A DNA stretch of 64,000 nt from Micropruina sp. (GCA_016716635.1 JADJVZ010000014.1:248001-312000), one strand, 5' to 3'; positions 18,829-28,315 are shown, counted from the first letter of the stretch. Notes: generated by a model from the sequence alone, not told the origin. A program made the numbers and translations.

Positions 18829-19881
18829 ATGGTTGTCGTTGGAGTCGATGTACACAAGCGGACGCACACCTTTGTGGTGGTGGATCAGGTGGGAGCGAAG
18901 TTGGGTCAACGGACCTGGGCTGCGACCACGGCCGGCCACCAGCAAGCCGTCTGCTGGGTCCGGGAACAGTTCGGGGCTGAGGTGGTGTGGGCTGTTGAGG
19001 ATTGTCGGGGGCTTTCGGGCCGACTCGAGCGGGACCTCCTCGCGGCGGGTCAGCGGGTGGTGCGGGTGCCACCGCCGTTGATGGCCGAGCAGCGTCGTAC
19101 TGCCAGGGCCCCGGGGAAGTCAGATCCGATTGATGCCCTGGCGGTGGCCCGGGTCGCGCTACGGGAACCTGACCTGCCGGTCGCTGCCCATGATGAGGTG
19201 TCACGCGAGATGAAGTTGCTGACTGATCGGCGGGATGACTTGGTGAAACAGCGCATGGCGATGATGAGCAGGTTCCTGGGCAAGCTCCATGAAATCGAAC
19301 CTGGATGGTCCCCGCCGGCCGGGTCGATGGACCGGCCGACGTGGCAACGCAAACTCGCAGACAGGCTCGCTGACGTGCCCGGGATCGTGGCTGAGCTGGC
19401 CCGTGACGAGTTGGCCGACATCACGAGGGACACCGTGACGATCAACGCCTTGGAACGGCGCATCGCCATCCTGGTCGGCCCCATGGCCCCGACCCTGCTC
19501 GCTATGCCTGGGGCGGGTGCGTTAACCACAGCGAAGATCCTGGCCGAAACCGCCGGGATCACCCGGTTCAAATCAGAAGCGGCGTTCGCCCGTCATGCCG
19601 GGATCGCTCCGATCCCGGTCTGGTCAGGCAACACCGCCGGCAGGGTCCGGTTATCCCGGGGCGGGAACCGACAACTCAACGCCGCGATCCACCGCATCGC
19701 CTTGACCCAGATCCGCCTCCACGGACCCGGGAAGACCTACTACGAGAAGAAGAAAACCGAAGGCAAAACCAGCCGCGAAGCCCTCCGCTGCCTGAAACGC
19801 CAGATCCTCGGCGTCGTGTACCGACACTTGCTCACCGACCACAAAACCGCCACCCAGACCGCCCTAAGGGCCGCCGCTTGA
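18829..19881 (+). CDS. IS110-family transposase (DEDD recombinase)
   Basis: 350 residues. N-terminal RuvC-like DEDD domain (GVDVHKRTHT, VEDCRG, SDPIDALAVAR) and C-terminal Transposase_20 domain with the catalytic serine region PVWSGNTAGRVRLSRGGNRQLN. Both domains look complete, so it is probably active. Good ribosome site (GGGAGG). The TTGACA formed at its stop codon may be a -35 box in the circular form. Confidence 0.95.
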   Translation: MVVVGVDVHKRTHTFVVVDQVGAKLGQRTWAATTAGHQQAVCWVREQFGAEVVWAVEDCRGLSGRLERDLLAAGQRVVRVPPPLMAEQRRTARAPGKSDPIDALAVARVALREPDLPVAAHDEVSREMKLLTDRRDDLVKQRMAMMSRFLGKLHEIEPGWSPPAGSMDRPTWQRKLADRLADVPGIVAELARDELADITRDTVTINALERRIAILVGPMAPTLLAMPGAGALTTAKILAETAGITRFKSEAAFARHAGIAPIPVWSGNTAGRVRLSRGGNRQLNAAIHRIALTQIRLHGPGKTYYEKKKTEGKTSREALRCLKRQILGVVYRHLLTDHKTATQTALRAAA

Positions 19882-19893
19882 CATAGGAGAAAC

Positions 19894-20960
19894 GTTAGCC
19901 GTCTTGACTGGCGCAATAGCGCCAGCAAACACGCCGGACGCCAGCAGAGTGCGCCGAACGCCAGCAAAGTGGCGCGCGTCGCCAGCAAAGACGCTTCGAA
20001 GCGACCGCGCATCGCCGAGTTCGGAGCCGCCCACAGGAGGGGTGAACCCCTAGCTGCCAGAAAGGACGCCGGGACCCGACAGTCAAGGGTGGCCGCAAGC
20101 CATCCCGCAGGGACGCCGCCAGGCGCCCTTGGCGGACGGGAACGGCGCCACACAATGAGCCGCGGGGCACCCCGAAACCCGACTCGACCCCCCACCCCCA
20201 CCATGCTGGCGTTAGCCGTCTTGACTGGCGCAATAACGCCAGCAAACACGCCGGACGCCAGCAGAGTGCGCCGAACGCCAGCAAAGACGCTTCGAAGCGA
20301 CCGCACAGGGTCGAGTTCGGAGCCGACCACAGGGAGGGGTGAACCCCTAGCTGCCGGAAAGGACGCCGGGGACCCGACAGGCATGGGTGGCCGCAAGCCA
20401 TCCCGCAGGGACGCCGCCAGGCGCCCTTGACGGACGGGAACGGCGCCACACAATCGGCAGCGGCGCCACACAATGAGCAGCGGGGCACCCAGAACCCGAC
20501 TCGACCCCCACCCCCACCTTGCTGGCATTGGCCGTCTTGACTAGCGCAATAACGCCAGCAAACACGCCGGACGCCAGCAGAGTGCGCCGAACGCCAGCAA
20601 AGTGGCGCGCGTCGCCAGCAAAGACGCTTCGAAGCGACCGCGCATCGCCGAGTTCGGAGCCGCCCACAGGAGGGGTGAACCCCTAGCTGCCAGAAAGGAC
20701 GCCGGGGACCCGACAGTCAAGGGTGGCCGCAGGCCATCCCGCAGGGACGCCGCCAGGCGCCCTTGACGGACGGGAACGGCGTCACACAATGAGCAGCGGG
20801 GCACCCCGAAACCCGACTCGACCCCCCACCCCCACCTTGCTGGCATTGGCCGTCTTGACTGGCGCAATAACGCCAGCAAACACGCCGGACGCCAGCAGAG
20901 TGCGCCGAACGCCAGCAGAGTGCGCCGAACGCCAGCAGAGTGGCCCGCGTCGTCAGCAAA
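19894..20960. repeat. Tandem array of ~317-bp intergenic repeats
   Basis: Three full units and a partial fourth, with starts near 19894, 20211, 20527 and 20845 (periods 317, 316 and 318 bp). The end of one more unit lies left of the IS110 at about 18570-18592, so the element split the array. Units share blocks such as GTTAGCCGTCTTGACTGGCG, CGCCAGCARA sub-repeats, CTTCGAAG, GGGGTGAACCCC and a C-rich end (CCACCCCCACC) before TTGCTGGC. No credible gene; open frames across it are repeat-encoded and low-complexity. Function unknown. Confidence 0.9.
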
Positions 20961-20991
20961 GTACCAACCTGCGCGAGATGAGGCGGAGGGC

Positions 20992-21897
20992 TTAGGCGTC
21001 GCCGGGGAGCACCTCGGGGGCCTTGGAGTCGCGGAGGGTGAGGGTCAGGTAGATGACGGACCCGATCCAGATAGCGATGACGCCGATCCAGTAGGAAAGC
21101 GCCACGGCTTCCTTGAAGAGGAAGATCCCGAAAAGGAACTGCATGGTCGGGGTGACGTATTGGAGGATGCCGACGACCCCGAGGGGTAGCCGGGTGGCCG
21201 CGAGGGCAAAGAGATACAGCGGCAAGGCGGTCACGATCCCCGACGACATCAACAGCAGGGTGATGCCCGGTGCGGTTCCAAACTGGCCTTGGCCCTGGGT
21301 CCCCAACCACACCAGATAGATGATCGCGAAGGGCAGGAGCAGCCCGGATTCAACGAGCAGGCCCTGCAACGGGGTGAGGTGAGCCCGCTTCTTCACGGCC
21401 CCGTAGCCCCCGAACGAGAGGGCCAGCAGGAGCGAAATCCACAGCGTGGACCAATGCCCCCACGAAATGATCACGACCCCCAAGAGGGCGATGGTGCCGC
21501 CGATGCGTCCGCCGCGTCCGAGCTTCTCCCCGAAGAACACGACGCCCAGCAGCACGCTCACCAGCGGATTGATGAAGTACCCGACGGAGGCCTCGACGAC
21601 GTGGCCGTCATTGACCGCCCAAATGTAGATCAGCCAGTTGGCGCCGATGAGGACGGTCGCGGCGGCTAGCCAGCCGAAGGTGCGGCGGGTAAACACTCCC
21701 GTCCGGAGCCAGGCCCAATCGCTGCGCGTCGCCACCAACGTGATCAGCACGGCGGCAAAGGACCACACAATGCGATGGCCCAGGATTTCCAGGGGGGTCG
21801 CCGCCTTGAGCAACGAGAAGTACGGCGGGAACGCTCCCCACATCACATACGCCGCGAGCCCCGCCGCCAGCGCTTGCTTTCGCGTAATCCCCGTCAC
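20992..21897 (-). CDS. rarD: RarD/EamA-family transporter
   Basis: 301 residues and about ten membrane helices in two EamA halves. It starts with the RarD signature (GLAAYVMWGAFPPYFSLLK...EILGHRIVWS). These are inner-membrane permeases of the drug/metabolite transporter superfamily, and the substrate is generally unknown. GTG start at 21897. Confidence 0.88.
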   Translation of the reverse strand: MTGITRKQALAAGLAAYVMWGAFPPYFSLLKAATPLEILGHRIVWSFAAVLITLVATRSDWAWLRTGVFTRRTFGWLAAATVLIGANWLIYIWAVNDGHVVEASVGYFINPLVSVLLGVVFFGEKLGRGGRIGGTIALLGVVIISWGHWSTLWISLLLALSFGGYGAVKKRAHLTPLQGLLVESGLLLPFAIIYLVWLGTQGQGQFGTAPGITLLLMSSGIVTALPLYLFALAATRLPLGVVGILQYVTPTMQFLFGIFLFKEAVALSYWIGVIAIWIGSVIYLTLTLRDSKAPEVLPGDA

Positions 21898-21974
21898 CCC
21901 CGGATCGTTTCACTCGGAACCCTGAGGCACGAAATGCGCCCGGTTGGCGTCTCGAAGCGTGAGCGAGTGCGACC

Positions 21975-23237
21975 TCAGGCGCGTTCGAGGGCGTCCGCCT
22001 CGCCCGCGGCGCGGGCGATGGGCATCACGGTCAGGCCTTGGACGGCGATCGAGAACAACACCACGGCAAAGGTGACCGTCACGAGCTGAGAGGTGTACGG
22101 CGACGAGGGAAGGCCGAGGACGAGGCTGATGGCGATGCCCCCACGTAGGCCACCCCAGGTCAACAGCCGGGCGGTCCAGGGCCCGTAGAAGCGCCGGGAG
22201 CGCGGCGATAGCGCCAGGGGTACCCCCACGCTCACGAGACGGGCGACCAGGGCCACCGCGATCATGAGGACGCTCGCCACGACGGTCGGCACCGCCGTGT
22301 CCGTGAGCAGCACGTCAAAGCCGATGAAGGCGAAGAGCAAGATGTTGAGGACCTGGTCGAGGGTCTCCCAGAAGCCGATCACCTGTGATTTCGTCTCGGC
22401 GTCGAAGGCGACATCGGCGGTGGCCGACATGATGAGCCCCGCCACCACCATCGCCAGCGGACCACTGACCCCCATCACATTGGCCAGGGCGTAGCCGCCC
22501 ACGACCATGCTCAGGGTGATGAGAACCTCGACGACATGGCCGTCGATGGTCCGACAGGCCCACGACGTGACCCATCCCAGGACGAGGCCGAGGAGGACCC
22601 CACCTAAGGCCTCGCGCAGGAAGAGTTCCACCACGCCGATGAAACTCAACTCCACACCGTGCGCACCGACGCCGGCGACGGCCGTCGCCACGAGGAACAG
22701 CACCACGCCCACGCCGTCGTTGAACAGACTCTCGCCGGCGATGAGTACCTTGAGTCGCTCAGGGACGCGCGCCCGTCCGAGCATGTCGATCACGGCCACG
22801 GGGTCGGTGGGGCTCAGCAGGCTCCCGAGGACGATCGCCCATACCAACGGCACCCCCAGGCCGACCAAGGCGAACACCCCCCAGGCCCCGAGCCCGATCA
22901 GCGCGGTGCTCAGCAGGGTGCCGAAAACGGCCAAGACCAAGATGCTGCGCCGCTGCTGCCAGACCTGCCGGGCGTCCAGCGCGAGCGCCCCCGCGAACAA
23001 CAGAACACTGAGAACGCCGTTGAGCACGAAATCCGAGAAATCGAGGGTCTGCAGTATGCCGACAACCTGGTCGTACAGCGCATTGCCGAAGCCCAACCGA
23101 TGGGTCACGGTGATGCCCATGGCGGTCAACGCCGCCGCCAGCGTCACCCCCACGGTGGTCGGGATGCGGAAGAACCGTTCGTTCAGCCAGGCCAGGGCGG
23201 CTGTCACACCAAGCAAGATGGCGAAGGCAGCGAGCAT
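21975..23237 (-). CDS. Na+/H+ antiporter, CPA1 (NhaP-like) family
   Basis: 420 residues with about 12 membrane helices. The ion-binding motifs of the family are present: SLLSPTDPVAVIDML and GESLFNDGVGVVLFL (the ND pair). There is no long cytoplasmic C-terminus. It exports Na+ or K+ in exchange for protons. Single gene, divergent from the exonuclease gene. Confidence 0.87.
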   Translation of the reverse strand: MLAAFAILLGVTAALAWLNERFFRIPTTVGVTLAAALTAMGITVTHRLGFGNALYDQVVGILQTLDFSDFVLNGVLSVLLFAGALALDARQVWQQRRSILVLAVFGTLLSTALIGLGAWGVFALVGLGVPLVWAIVLGSLLSPTDPVAVIDMLGRARVPERLKVLIAGESLFNDGVGVVLFLVATAVAGVGAHGVELSFIGVVELFLREALGGVLLGLVLGWVTSWACRTIDGHVVEVLITLSMVVGGYALANVMGVSGPLAMVVAGLIMSATADVAFDAETKSQVIGFWETLDQVLNILLFAFIGFDVLLTDTAVPTVVASVLMIAVALVARLVSVGVPLALSPRSRRFYGPWTARLLTWGGLRGGIAISLVLGLPSSPYTSQLVTVTFAVVLFSIAVQGLTVMPIARAAGEADALERA

Positions 23238-23291
23238 GCCCCCACCTTATGGCCAGCTCGGGGCACCGCGTCCGATGGCTAGGGTGGCTGC

Positions 23292-24104
23292 GTGCTGCGC
23301 ATCGCCACCTTCAATGTCAACGGAATCCGGGCCTCCCATCAGCGTGGGTTCGCCGCCTGGAACGAGCGTGCACTCCCAGACGTGGTGGCCCTCCAGGAGG
23401 TGCGCTGTCCCGTCGAGTCCCTGCCCCCGGACGCGTGGTGCGGCCTGCACGCCGCCTACGATCCCGGGACGCTAGCCGGACGCAACGGCGTGGCCGTCTT
23501 GAGCCGGGTGCCGCCCGCGGATGTCCGCACCGGCATCGGTGATCGGGAGTTCGCCCACGAGGGTCGCTACCTCGAGGTCGATCTCGACCTGCCCGAAGCG
23601 CCCCTGACCGTGGCCTCGCTCTACCTGCCCAAGGGCAGCACCCGCGCCGGCGACCCCGCGAAATACCAACGGAAGCAGCGCTTCATGGCGTCGTTCACCC
23701 GCCACCTCACCAAGGCCCGCCGGGACGCTCGTCGCCGCGGCCGGGAGTTTCTCGTGATGGGTGACTTCAACGTGGCGCACACCACCTTGGACGTCACCAA
23801 CTGGCGCGCCAATCAACGCAACGAGGGGTTCCTCCCCGAGGAGCGCGCCTGGTTCGGCGAGCAGCTCGGCCCGCGGACCCTCGTGGACGTCGTGCGGACG
23901 CTCCACCCGGACACGGCCGGCCCCAACTCCTGGTGGCGTTGGGGTGGCCGCACCTTCGAGGACGACACGGGTTGGCGGATCGATTACCACCTCGCCTCCC
24001 CGGGATTGGCGTCCCGGGCTGTGGCGGCGTGGACGGATCGCCCAACGAGCAGCGGTGACCGCCTCAGCGATCACGCACCCGTGCTGGTCGACTACGCCTT
24101 CTGA
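23292..24104 (+). CDS. xth: Exodeoxyribonuclease III
   Basis: 270 residues. AP endonuclease/3'-5' exonuclease of base-excision repair. Catalytic motifs: FNVNG (Asn), LQEVRC (metal Glu), GDFNVAHTTLD (Asp/Asn) and the C-terminal SDHAPV (His). GTG start at 23292. Convergent with glnK with only 2 bp between the stops. Confidence 0.94.
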   Translation: MLRIATFNVNGIRASHQRGFAAWNERALPDVVALQEVRCPVESLPPDAWCGLHAAYDPGTLAGRNGVAVLSRVPPADVRTGIGDREFAHEGRYLEVDLDLPEAPLTVASLYLPKGSTRAGDPAKYQRKQRFMASFTRHLTKARRDARRRGREFLVMGDFNVAHTTLDVTNWRANQRNEGFLPEERAWFGEQLGPRTLVDVVRTLHPDTAGPNSWWRWGGRTFEDDTGWRIDYHLASPGLASRAVAAWTDRPTSSGDRLSDHAPVLVDYAF

Positions 24105-24106
24105 AC

Positions 24107-24445
24107 CTAGAGCGCGGCGTCGTCGCGGTCACCTGTGCGGACGCGCACGACGGTGTCGACGTCGATGGCCCACACCTTGCCGTCGCCGACCTCGCCCGTC
24201 CGCGCTGCGTCGACCATCATCGCGATGACCCTTTCGGCGTCGGCGTCCTTCACCAAGACCTCGATGCGCACCTTCTGAATGAAGTCGATCGTGAACTCGG
24301 CGCCGCGGTAGACCTCGACGTGGCCGCGCTGACGGCCGTGGCCGTACACCTCGGTCATGGTCATGCCAGGGATGCCGTTCTTGATGAGGGCCCGCTGGAC
24401 GTCCTCGAGCTTCTCCGTCTGGACGATCGCCGTAATGAGTTTCAT
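24107..24445 (-). CDS. glnK: PII nitrogen-regulatory protein with Phe51 in the T-loop
   Basis: 112-residue PII protein that senses ATP/ADP and 2-oxoglutarate and gates AmtB. The T-loop reads GRQRGHVEVYRGAEF. Residue 51, normally the tyrosine uridylylated or adenylylated by GlnD, is Phe (codon TTC), while Tyr46 is kept; residue 49 is Ala. The gene overlaps amtB by four bases, but glnD does not follow as in many actinobacteria. Control probably relies on ligand binding alone (inference). Confidence 0.95.
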   Translation of the reverse strand: MKLITAIVQTEKLEDVQRALIKNGIPGMTMTEVYGHGRQRGHVEVYRGAEFTIDFIQKVRIEVLVKDADAERVIAMMVDAARTGEVGDGKVWAIDVDTVVRVRTGDRDDAAL

Positions 24446-25788
24446 GCTCGTACCTCTTCTCGCGTGGCCGGAAGGTCTTCCGGGGTCATGATCAACGTCT
24501 GCCGCACACCGCGATAAGCGGAGTGCTGCACCGGGGTCAGGTCGTACCCGACCTCGGAGTGTTCGGCGAGGTCAATACCGCTGACCTCGTCATGGGGGTT
24601 GAGTCGGATGCCGATGGTCCTGGCCAGGGCCTTGGCGATCACCCAGGTCATCGTGAAGGAGAAGGCACCTGCCGCCAGCACCGCGACGCCTTGGCGCCAC
24701 AGCTGGTGGGTTCCGCCGCCGTAGAGCAGGCCGGCGACCTTCGTAGCCGTCCGCGGATCAGCGAAGAACCCGATGCCGAGCATCCCGACGACGCCACCGA
24801 CGAGGTGGACCCCGACGAGGTCGAGGGAGTCGTCGAAGCCGAACTTGTACTTCCAGCTCACGGCCCAGGCGCAAATGGCACCCGCCGCGAGGCCGATCAT
24901 CATGGCGCCCAACGGGCTCACCGAACCGCCGGACGGGGTGATGGCCACCAGTCCCGCCACCGCGCCGGAGGCGGCACCCAGGGAGGTCGCGTGACCGTCC
25001 CGTCGCTTCTCCAGAACGAGCCAGGCGAGCATGGCCGTGCAGGGGGCGAGCAGGGTGTTGATCCAGATGAGGGACGACCAGGTGCCCGCGGCCAAGGCGG
25101 ACCCGGCGTTGAAGCCGAACCACCCGAACCACAGCAAGCCGGCTCCGAGCATGGTGAGGGTCATGTTGTGCGGACGCATGGGGACCGAGCCGTACCCGAT
25201 CCGCGGCCCCAGGACCAACGCCAGCGCCAAGCCAGCCGAGCCACAGGCGACCTCGATCACCGAGCCACCCGCCAGGTCGATGGCCCTGAGTTGGTTCGCG
25301 ATCCAACCACCGTGGGCCGAGACCAGCCCGTCCGTGGCGAACACCCAGTGAGCCAGCGGCGCGTACACCAGCACGACCCACAGCACCGAGAGCACCACCC
25401 AGCTACGGAAGGTCATGCGCTCCGCAATCGCACCCGACAGCAGGGCCACCGCCAGAATCGCGAACGTGGCCTGGAAGCCCACAAACGCAAGACCGGGCAC
25501 GGTGCCAACCGCGTGGTCACCCGTGACAAGCGAATCGAGGAAGGCGAACTGAAATGGGTTGCCGATGAGGCCTCCGAGCGAGTTCCCGAAGGCCTCGCTG
25601 TAGCCCACTAGGGCCCACGTGACGCCGACGGTTCCGATCGAGACGAAGCTCATCATGATCATGTTGAGCACGCCCTTGGAGCGCACCATGCCGCCATAGA
25701 AGATGGCCAGCGCCGGCGTCATCAGCAGGACGAGCGCGGCGCACATCAGTAGCCAGGCGGTGTCACCGGAAGAAATCTCAAGAAGCAC
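24442..25788 (-). CDS. amtB: Ammonium transporter, Amt/Mep family
   Basis: 448 residues and eleven predicted membrane helices. The first twin-histidine position of the conduction pore is Glu179 (GGSVIEVACG, codon GAG), while the second histidine is kept (His328, GVHLVGG). A Glu at the first position is known from fungal Mep1-type transporters. Co-translated with glnK, whose product should block the channel when nitrogen is plentiful. Confidence 0.95.
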   Translation of the reverse strand: MLLEISSGDTAWLLMCAALVLLMTPALAIFYGGMVRSKGVLNMIMMSFVSIGTVGVTWALVGYSEAFGNSLGGLIGNPFQFAFLDSLVTGDHAVGTVPGLAFVGFQATFAILAVALLSGAIAERMTFRSWVVLSVLWVVLVYAPLAHWVFATDGLVSAHGGWIANQLRAIDLAGGSVIEVACGSAGLALALVLGPRIGYGSVPMRPHNMTLTMLGAGLLWFGWFGFNAGSALAAGTWSSLIWINTLLAPCTAMLAWLVLEKRRDGHATSLGAASGAVAGLVAITPSGGSVSPLGAMMIGLAAGAICAWAVSWKYKFGFDDSLDLVGVHLVGGVVGMLGIGFFADPRTATKVAGLLYGGGTHQLWRQGVAVLAAGAFSFTMTWVIAKALARTIGIRLNPHDEVSGIDLAEHSEVGYDLTPVQHSAYRGVRQTLIMTPEDLPATREEVRA

Positions 25789-25886
25789 CCTTGAAGGGTG
25801 CCCGCCCGGTGTGTCACCGGTGTTTCCGAGGATTACGGCCGTGTGAGTGCTTCGTTACGGTCGTGTTTCCGTGAGTGGACACCCGC

Positions 25887-26816
25887 TCAGATCGGGTCGA
25901 ACAAAGCCTCGACTTCGCCGCGGGACACGTCGGCGAGTGAGGCGTGCGTCCAATGGGGGTTCCGGTCTTTGTCGACCAACTGGGCCCGGACGCCCTCAGC
26001 GAAGTCGGGCATCATCACGAGCCGCGAGCAGACCCGCAGATCCAGGTCGAGGACGTCCGCGAGTTCCAAATGCGCTGCGCGGCGCAGGCCCTCCAAGGCG
26101 GCTGCCACCGACAGCGGGCAGCGGGTGGCGAGCAGCATCGCGGCCTCGCGCGCCGCCGGATCGGCGTGTTCGCTGAGGTTGCACAGAATCTCGGCCGGAT
26201 CACTGCTCCGGTAGCACTCGTCGATCCACCCCTGATGCGCGGGCCAGATGCCGGGTTTGAGGGGCGCGGTGGTCGAGTCGGCCAGGCCGGCGGCCAGGGC
26301 GTCCGCGGCACCAATCGTCACGCCGGTGAGGGCCAGATGGGTGCCGAGTTCGCCCGGCGCGCGCGCCAACAACCAGTTCATGCCCACATCGGGAGCCAAC
26401 CCGATCTGGGTTTCGGGCATGGCCGCCCGGGTGTCGGCGCCGACATAGCGCCGCGAACCGTGCGCCGAAATTCCCAGCCCGCCACCCATCACGATGCCGT
26501 CCATGTCGGCGCGGTAGGGCTTCGGAAAGGTCGCGATGAGCAGGTTGAGGAGGTACTCCTCGCGCAGGAACTGGACGGCGTCGTCCGACCCCGCCAGCGC
26601 CGCCTCCCGGAGCGCCCGGACGTCCGCGCCGGCGCACAGCCCACGCGGACCCGCCCCCTCGATGTGGACGCTCGTCACACTCGAATCGTCCGCCCACTGC
26701 GTCAACGCCGCCGAGAGCTCCCGGATCATGCCCAGCGTCAAGGCGTTGAGAGCGGCGGGGCGGTTGAGGCGCAGCCGTCCCACCCCGTTCTCGACCCAGC
26801 TCAGCACGTCGTTCAT
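25887..26816 (-). CDS. 3-hydroxyisobutyryl-CoA hydrolase-like (crotonase superfamily)
   Basis: 309 residues. The crotonase-fold oxyanion segments (GAGPRGLCAGADVRAL and DGIVMGGGLGISAHG) are followed by the C-terminal block typical of HIBYL-CoA hydrolases (MMPDFAEGVRAQLVDKDRNPHW). The likely reaction is thioester hydrolysis in valine breakdown. It overlaps the mptB-like gene by four bases, although the two have no obvious common pathway. Confidence 0.85.
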   Translation of the reverse strand: MNDVLSWVENGVGRLRLNRPAALNALTLGMIRELSAALTQWADDSSVTSVHIEGAGPRGLCAGADVRALREAALAGSDDAVQFLREEYLLNLLIATFPKPYRADMDGIVMGGGLGISAHGSRRYVGADTRAAMPETQIGLAPDVGMNWLLARAPGELGTHLALTGVTIGAADALAAGLADSTTAPLKPGIWPAHQGWIDECYRSSDPAEILCNLSEHADPAAREAAMLLATRCPLSVAAALEGLRRAAHLELADVLDLDLRVCSRLVMMPDFAEGVRAQLVDKDRNPHWTHASLADVSRGEVEALFDPI

Positions 26817-28315
26817 GCGTCCACTCCCTTCGGATCAGCGGCCCTTTGGACGTGCCACCACATCACCGCGATGATCAACCCGAGGGCCGCGAAAGCCAAG
26901 GCGATGGCGTCATTGCGCCACGCGAAGTTGCCCACCGAGTAGCCGAGCAGCACGGCGGTCACGATGACGGCGGTGCGCGTCCACCGCTCGGAGGCGTCCG
27001 ACAGGGGCAGCAGTTGCCCGCCCCACTGCAGGTACCAACTGTGGAGGGCTGGGGAGCCGAGGGCCACCGCGAGGTAGCTCCACGAGAGGAAGGTGAGCGG
27101 TTCGCGGCGCCCGCGCGTGACGGCCAGCCGCAGCACGACGAGGGCGGCCAACCCCAGGCCGATGTACCTGCACCAATCCAGGGCGAGGTGCCCGGACGGA
27201 TCGAGGTTCCACACGTTGAGCAGGCTCTGAATGCCCCAGCCGAGCAGCGTGAACGGCGCCAGGCTGATCACCATGCCCGGCACGGCGACGGCGTTCAACC
27301 ACCCGAAGTTCAGCCCGGTGGCGATGGAGACCGCCGCGAAGGTACCGATGCTCACCGCCGACGCGAAGCCGAACCGCAGCAGCATTTTCCGCGTGGAGCG
27401 CCAGCCCCACCCGTCCCAGGGATGGTTCAGCAGCGCCACGGGATAGGCGGCCAGGAAGGCGGGTTGTTTGATGGCGGCGGCCAATCCCACCACCACGCAG
27501 GCCCAGAGGAAGCGGTTGCGATCGGCCAGCCAGAGCGCCAACACCACCCCGCCCATCATGAGGGCGTCGTTGTGCATGCCGCCGACGAAGTCGATGATCA
27601 GCAAGGGGTTGATGGTGGCGAACCAGGCGGCCGCCTGGGGGTCGCGTCCGTGTCGGACGGCCAACCGTGGGATCAGCGCCGCCAGCAAGCCCACGCCGAT
27701 GAGCGCCGGGATGCGTTCGAGCACCGCCGTGTAATAAGGGTTGAGCCCGGCCAGCCGCACCAGGCCGTTTGAGATCTCCAGGCTCAGGGGCCCGTAAGGC
27801 GAGGGGGTCTGGCGCCACACCCAGGCCACCTGGTCGGCGAAGGCCCCGGGCAGCGTACCCGGCCCCACCTCGTAGGGGTTCAGCCCGTTGTACATCAGCC
27901 ACCCTTGGGCGGCGTAAGAGTAAGCGTCATGGCTGAAGATGGGCGGCGCCGCTAACAGCGGCAAGCTCCACAGCAACAGCACGGCCCAGTGCTTGACCTC
28001 GTGGTAGACGCTCGGACGAAGGCGGAACCAGGCGTCCACCAGCAGCGCGGCGCCCATGATCACCATGAGCGTGCCCACGACGACACCAGGCCCCGAATCG
28101 AGCCCCAAGGCGCGCAACGGCGTCCACCACGGCGAGTTCTGCGGCAGGTAGGCGGGCGTCAGCGATCCGAGGGAGAGCAGGGTGGTGCCGAGCAGGCCCT
28201 TGCGTACGTTGGGGATGCGCCAGGCGGCGCTCACGTCCGAGGCGAAGGTGAGCCACCGATGCGTCACGTTGAGCCGGGCTCGCAGTCGCGCGAGCCCACC
28301 CTCGCGCTGCGCCAT
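26813..28315 (-). CDS. mptB: Alpha-1,6-mannosyltransferase, MptB-like (GT-C fold)
   Basis: 500 residues with about 12-13 membrane helices. The FSHDAYSYAAQGWLMYNGLNPYEVGP loop matches polyprenol-phosphomannose-dependent mannosyltransferases MptA/MptB, and an NDALM segment follows. Such enzymes build the alpha-1,6-mannan core of lipomannan/lipoarabinomannan-type lipoglycans on the outer membrane face. It suggests a lipoglycan-bearing envelope. Confidence 0.82.
   Translation of the reverse strand: MAQREGGLARLRARLNVTHRWLTFASDVSAAWRIPNVRKGLLGTTLLSLGSLTPAYLPQNSPWWTPLRALGLDSGPGVVVGTLMVIMGAALLVDAWFRLRPSVYHEVKHWAVLLLWSLPLLAAPPIFSHDAYSYAAQGWLMYNGLNPYEVGPGTLPGAFADQVAWVWRQTPSPYGPLSLEISNGLVRLAGLNPYYTAVLERIPALIGVGLLAALIPRLAVRHGRDPQAAAWFATINPLLIIDFVGGMHNDALMMGGVVLALWLADRNRFLWACVVVGLAAAIKQPAFLAAYPVALLNHPWDGWGWRSTRKMLLRFGFASAVSIGTFAAVSIATGLNFGWLNAVAVPGMVISLAPFTLLGWGIQSLLNVWNLDPSGHLALDWCRYIGLGLAALVVLRLAVTRGRREPLTFLSWSYLAVALGSPALHSWYLQWGGQLLPLSDASERWTRTAVIVTAVLLGYSVGNFAWRNDAIALAFAALGLIIAVMWWHVQRAADPKGVDA

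Larger units (their letters stand above)
18593..19893 (+). mobile_element. IS110-family element 1, inserted in an intergenic repeat
   Basis: About 1.30 kb. The ends are inferred by comparing flanks with the uninterrupted repeat copies to the right: the left flank ends ...CTTGCTGGC and the right flank resumes GTTAGCCGTC, which are contiguous at 20201-20220. The left non-coding end is 236 bp and the right end 12 bp beyond the stop. There are no terminal inverted repeats and no target duplication, as expected for IS110. Confidence 0.8.

Noticed and set aside
19740..20667. Overlapping open frames on the minus strand through the 317-bp repeats
   Set aside because: The predicted proteins are repeated, Trp/Cys/Arg-rich and arise from the repeat itself; none has a ribosome site or known domain.
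19894..20960. Possible CRISPR array
   Set aside because: The direct repeats are ~317 bp with 19-21-bp sub-repeats, not 25-40-bp repeats with unique spacers, and no cas gene is present.
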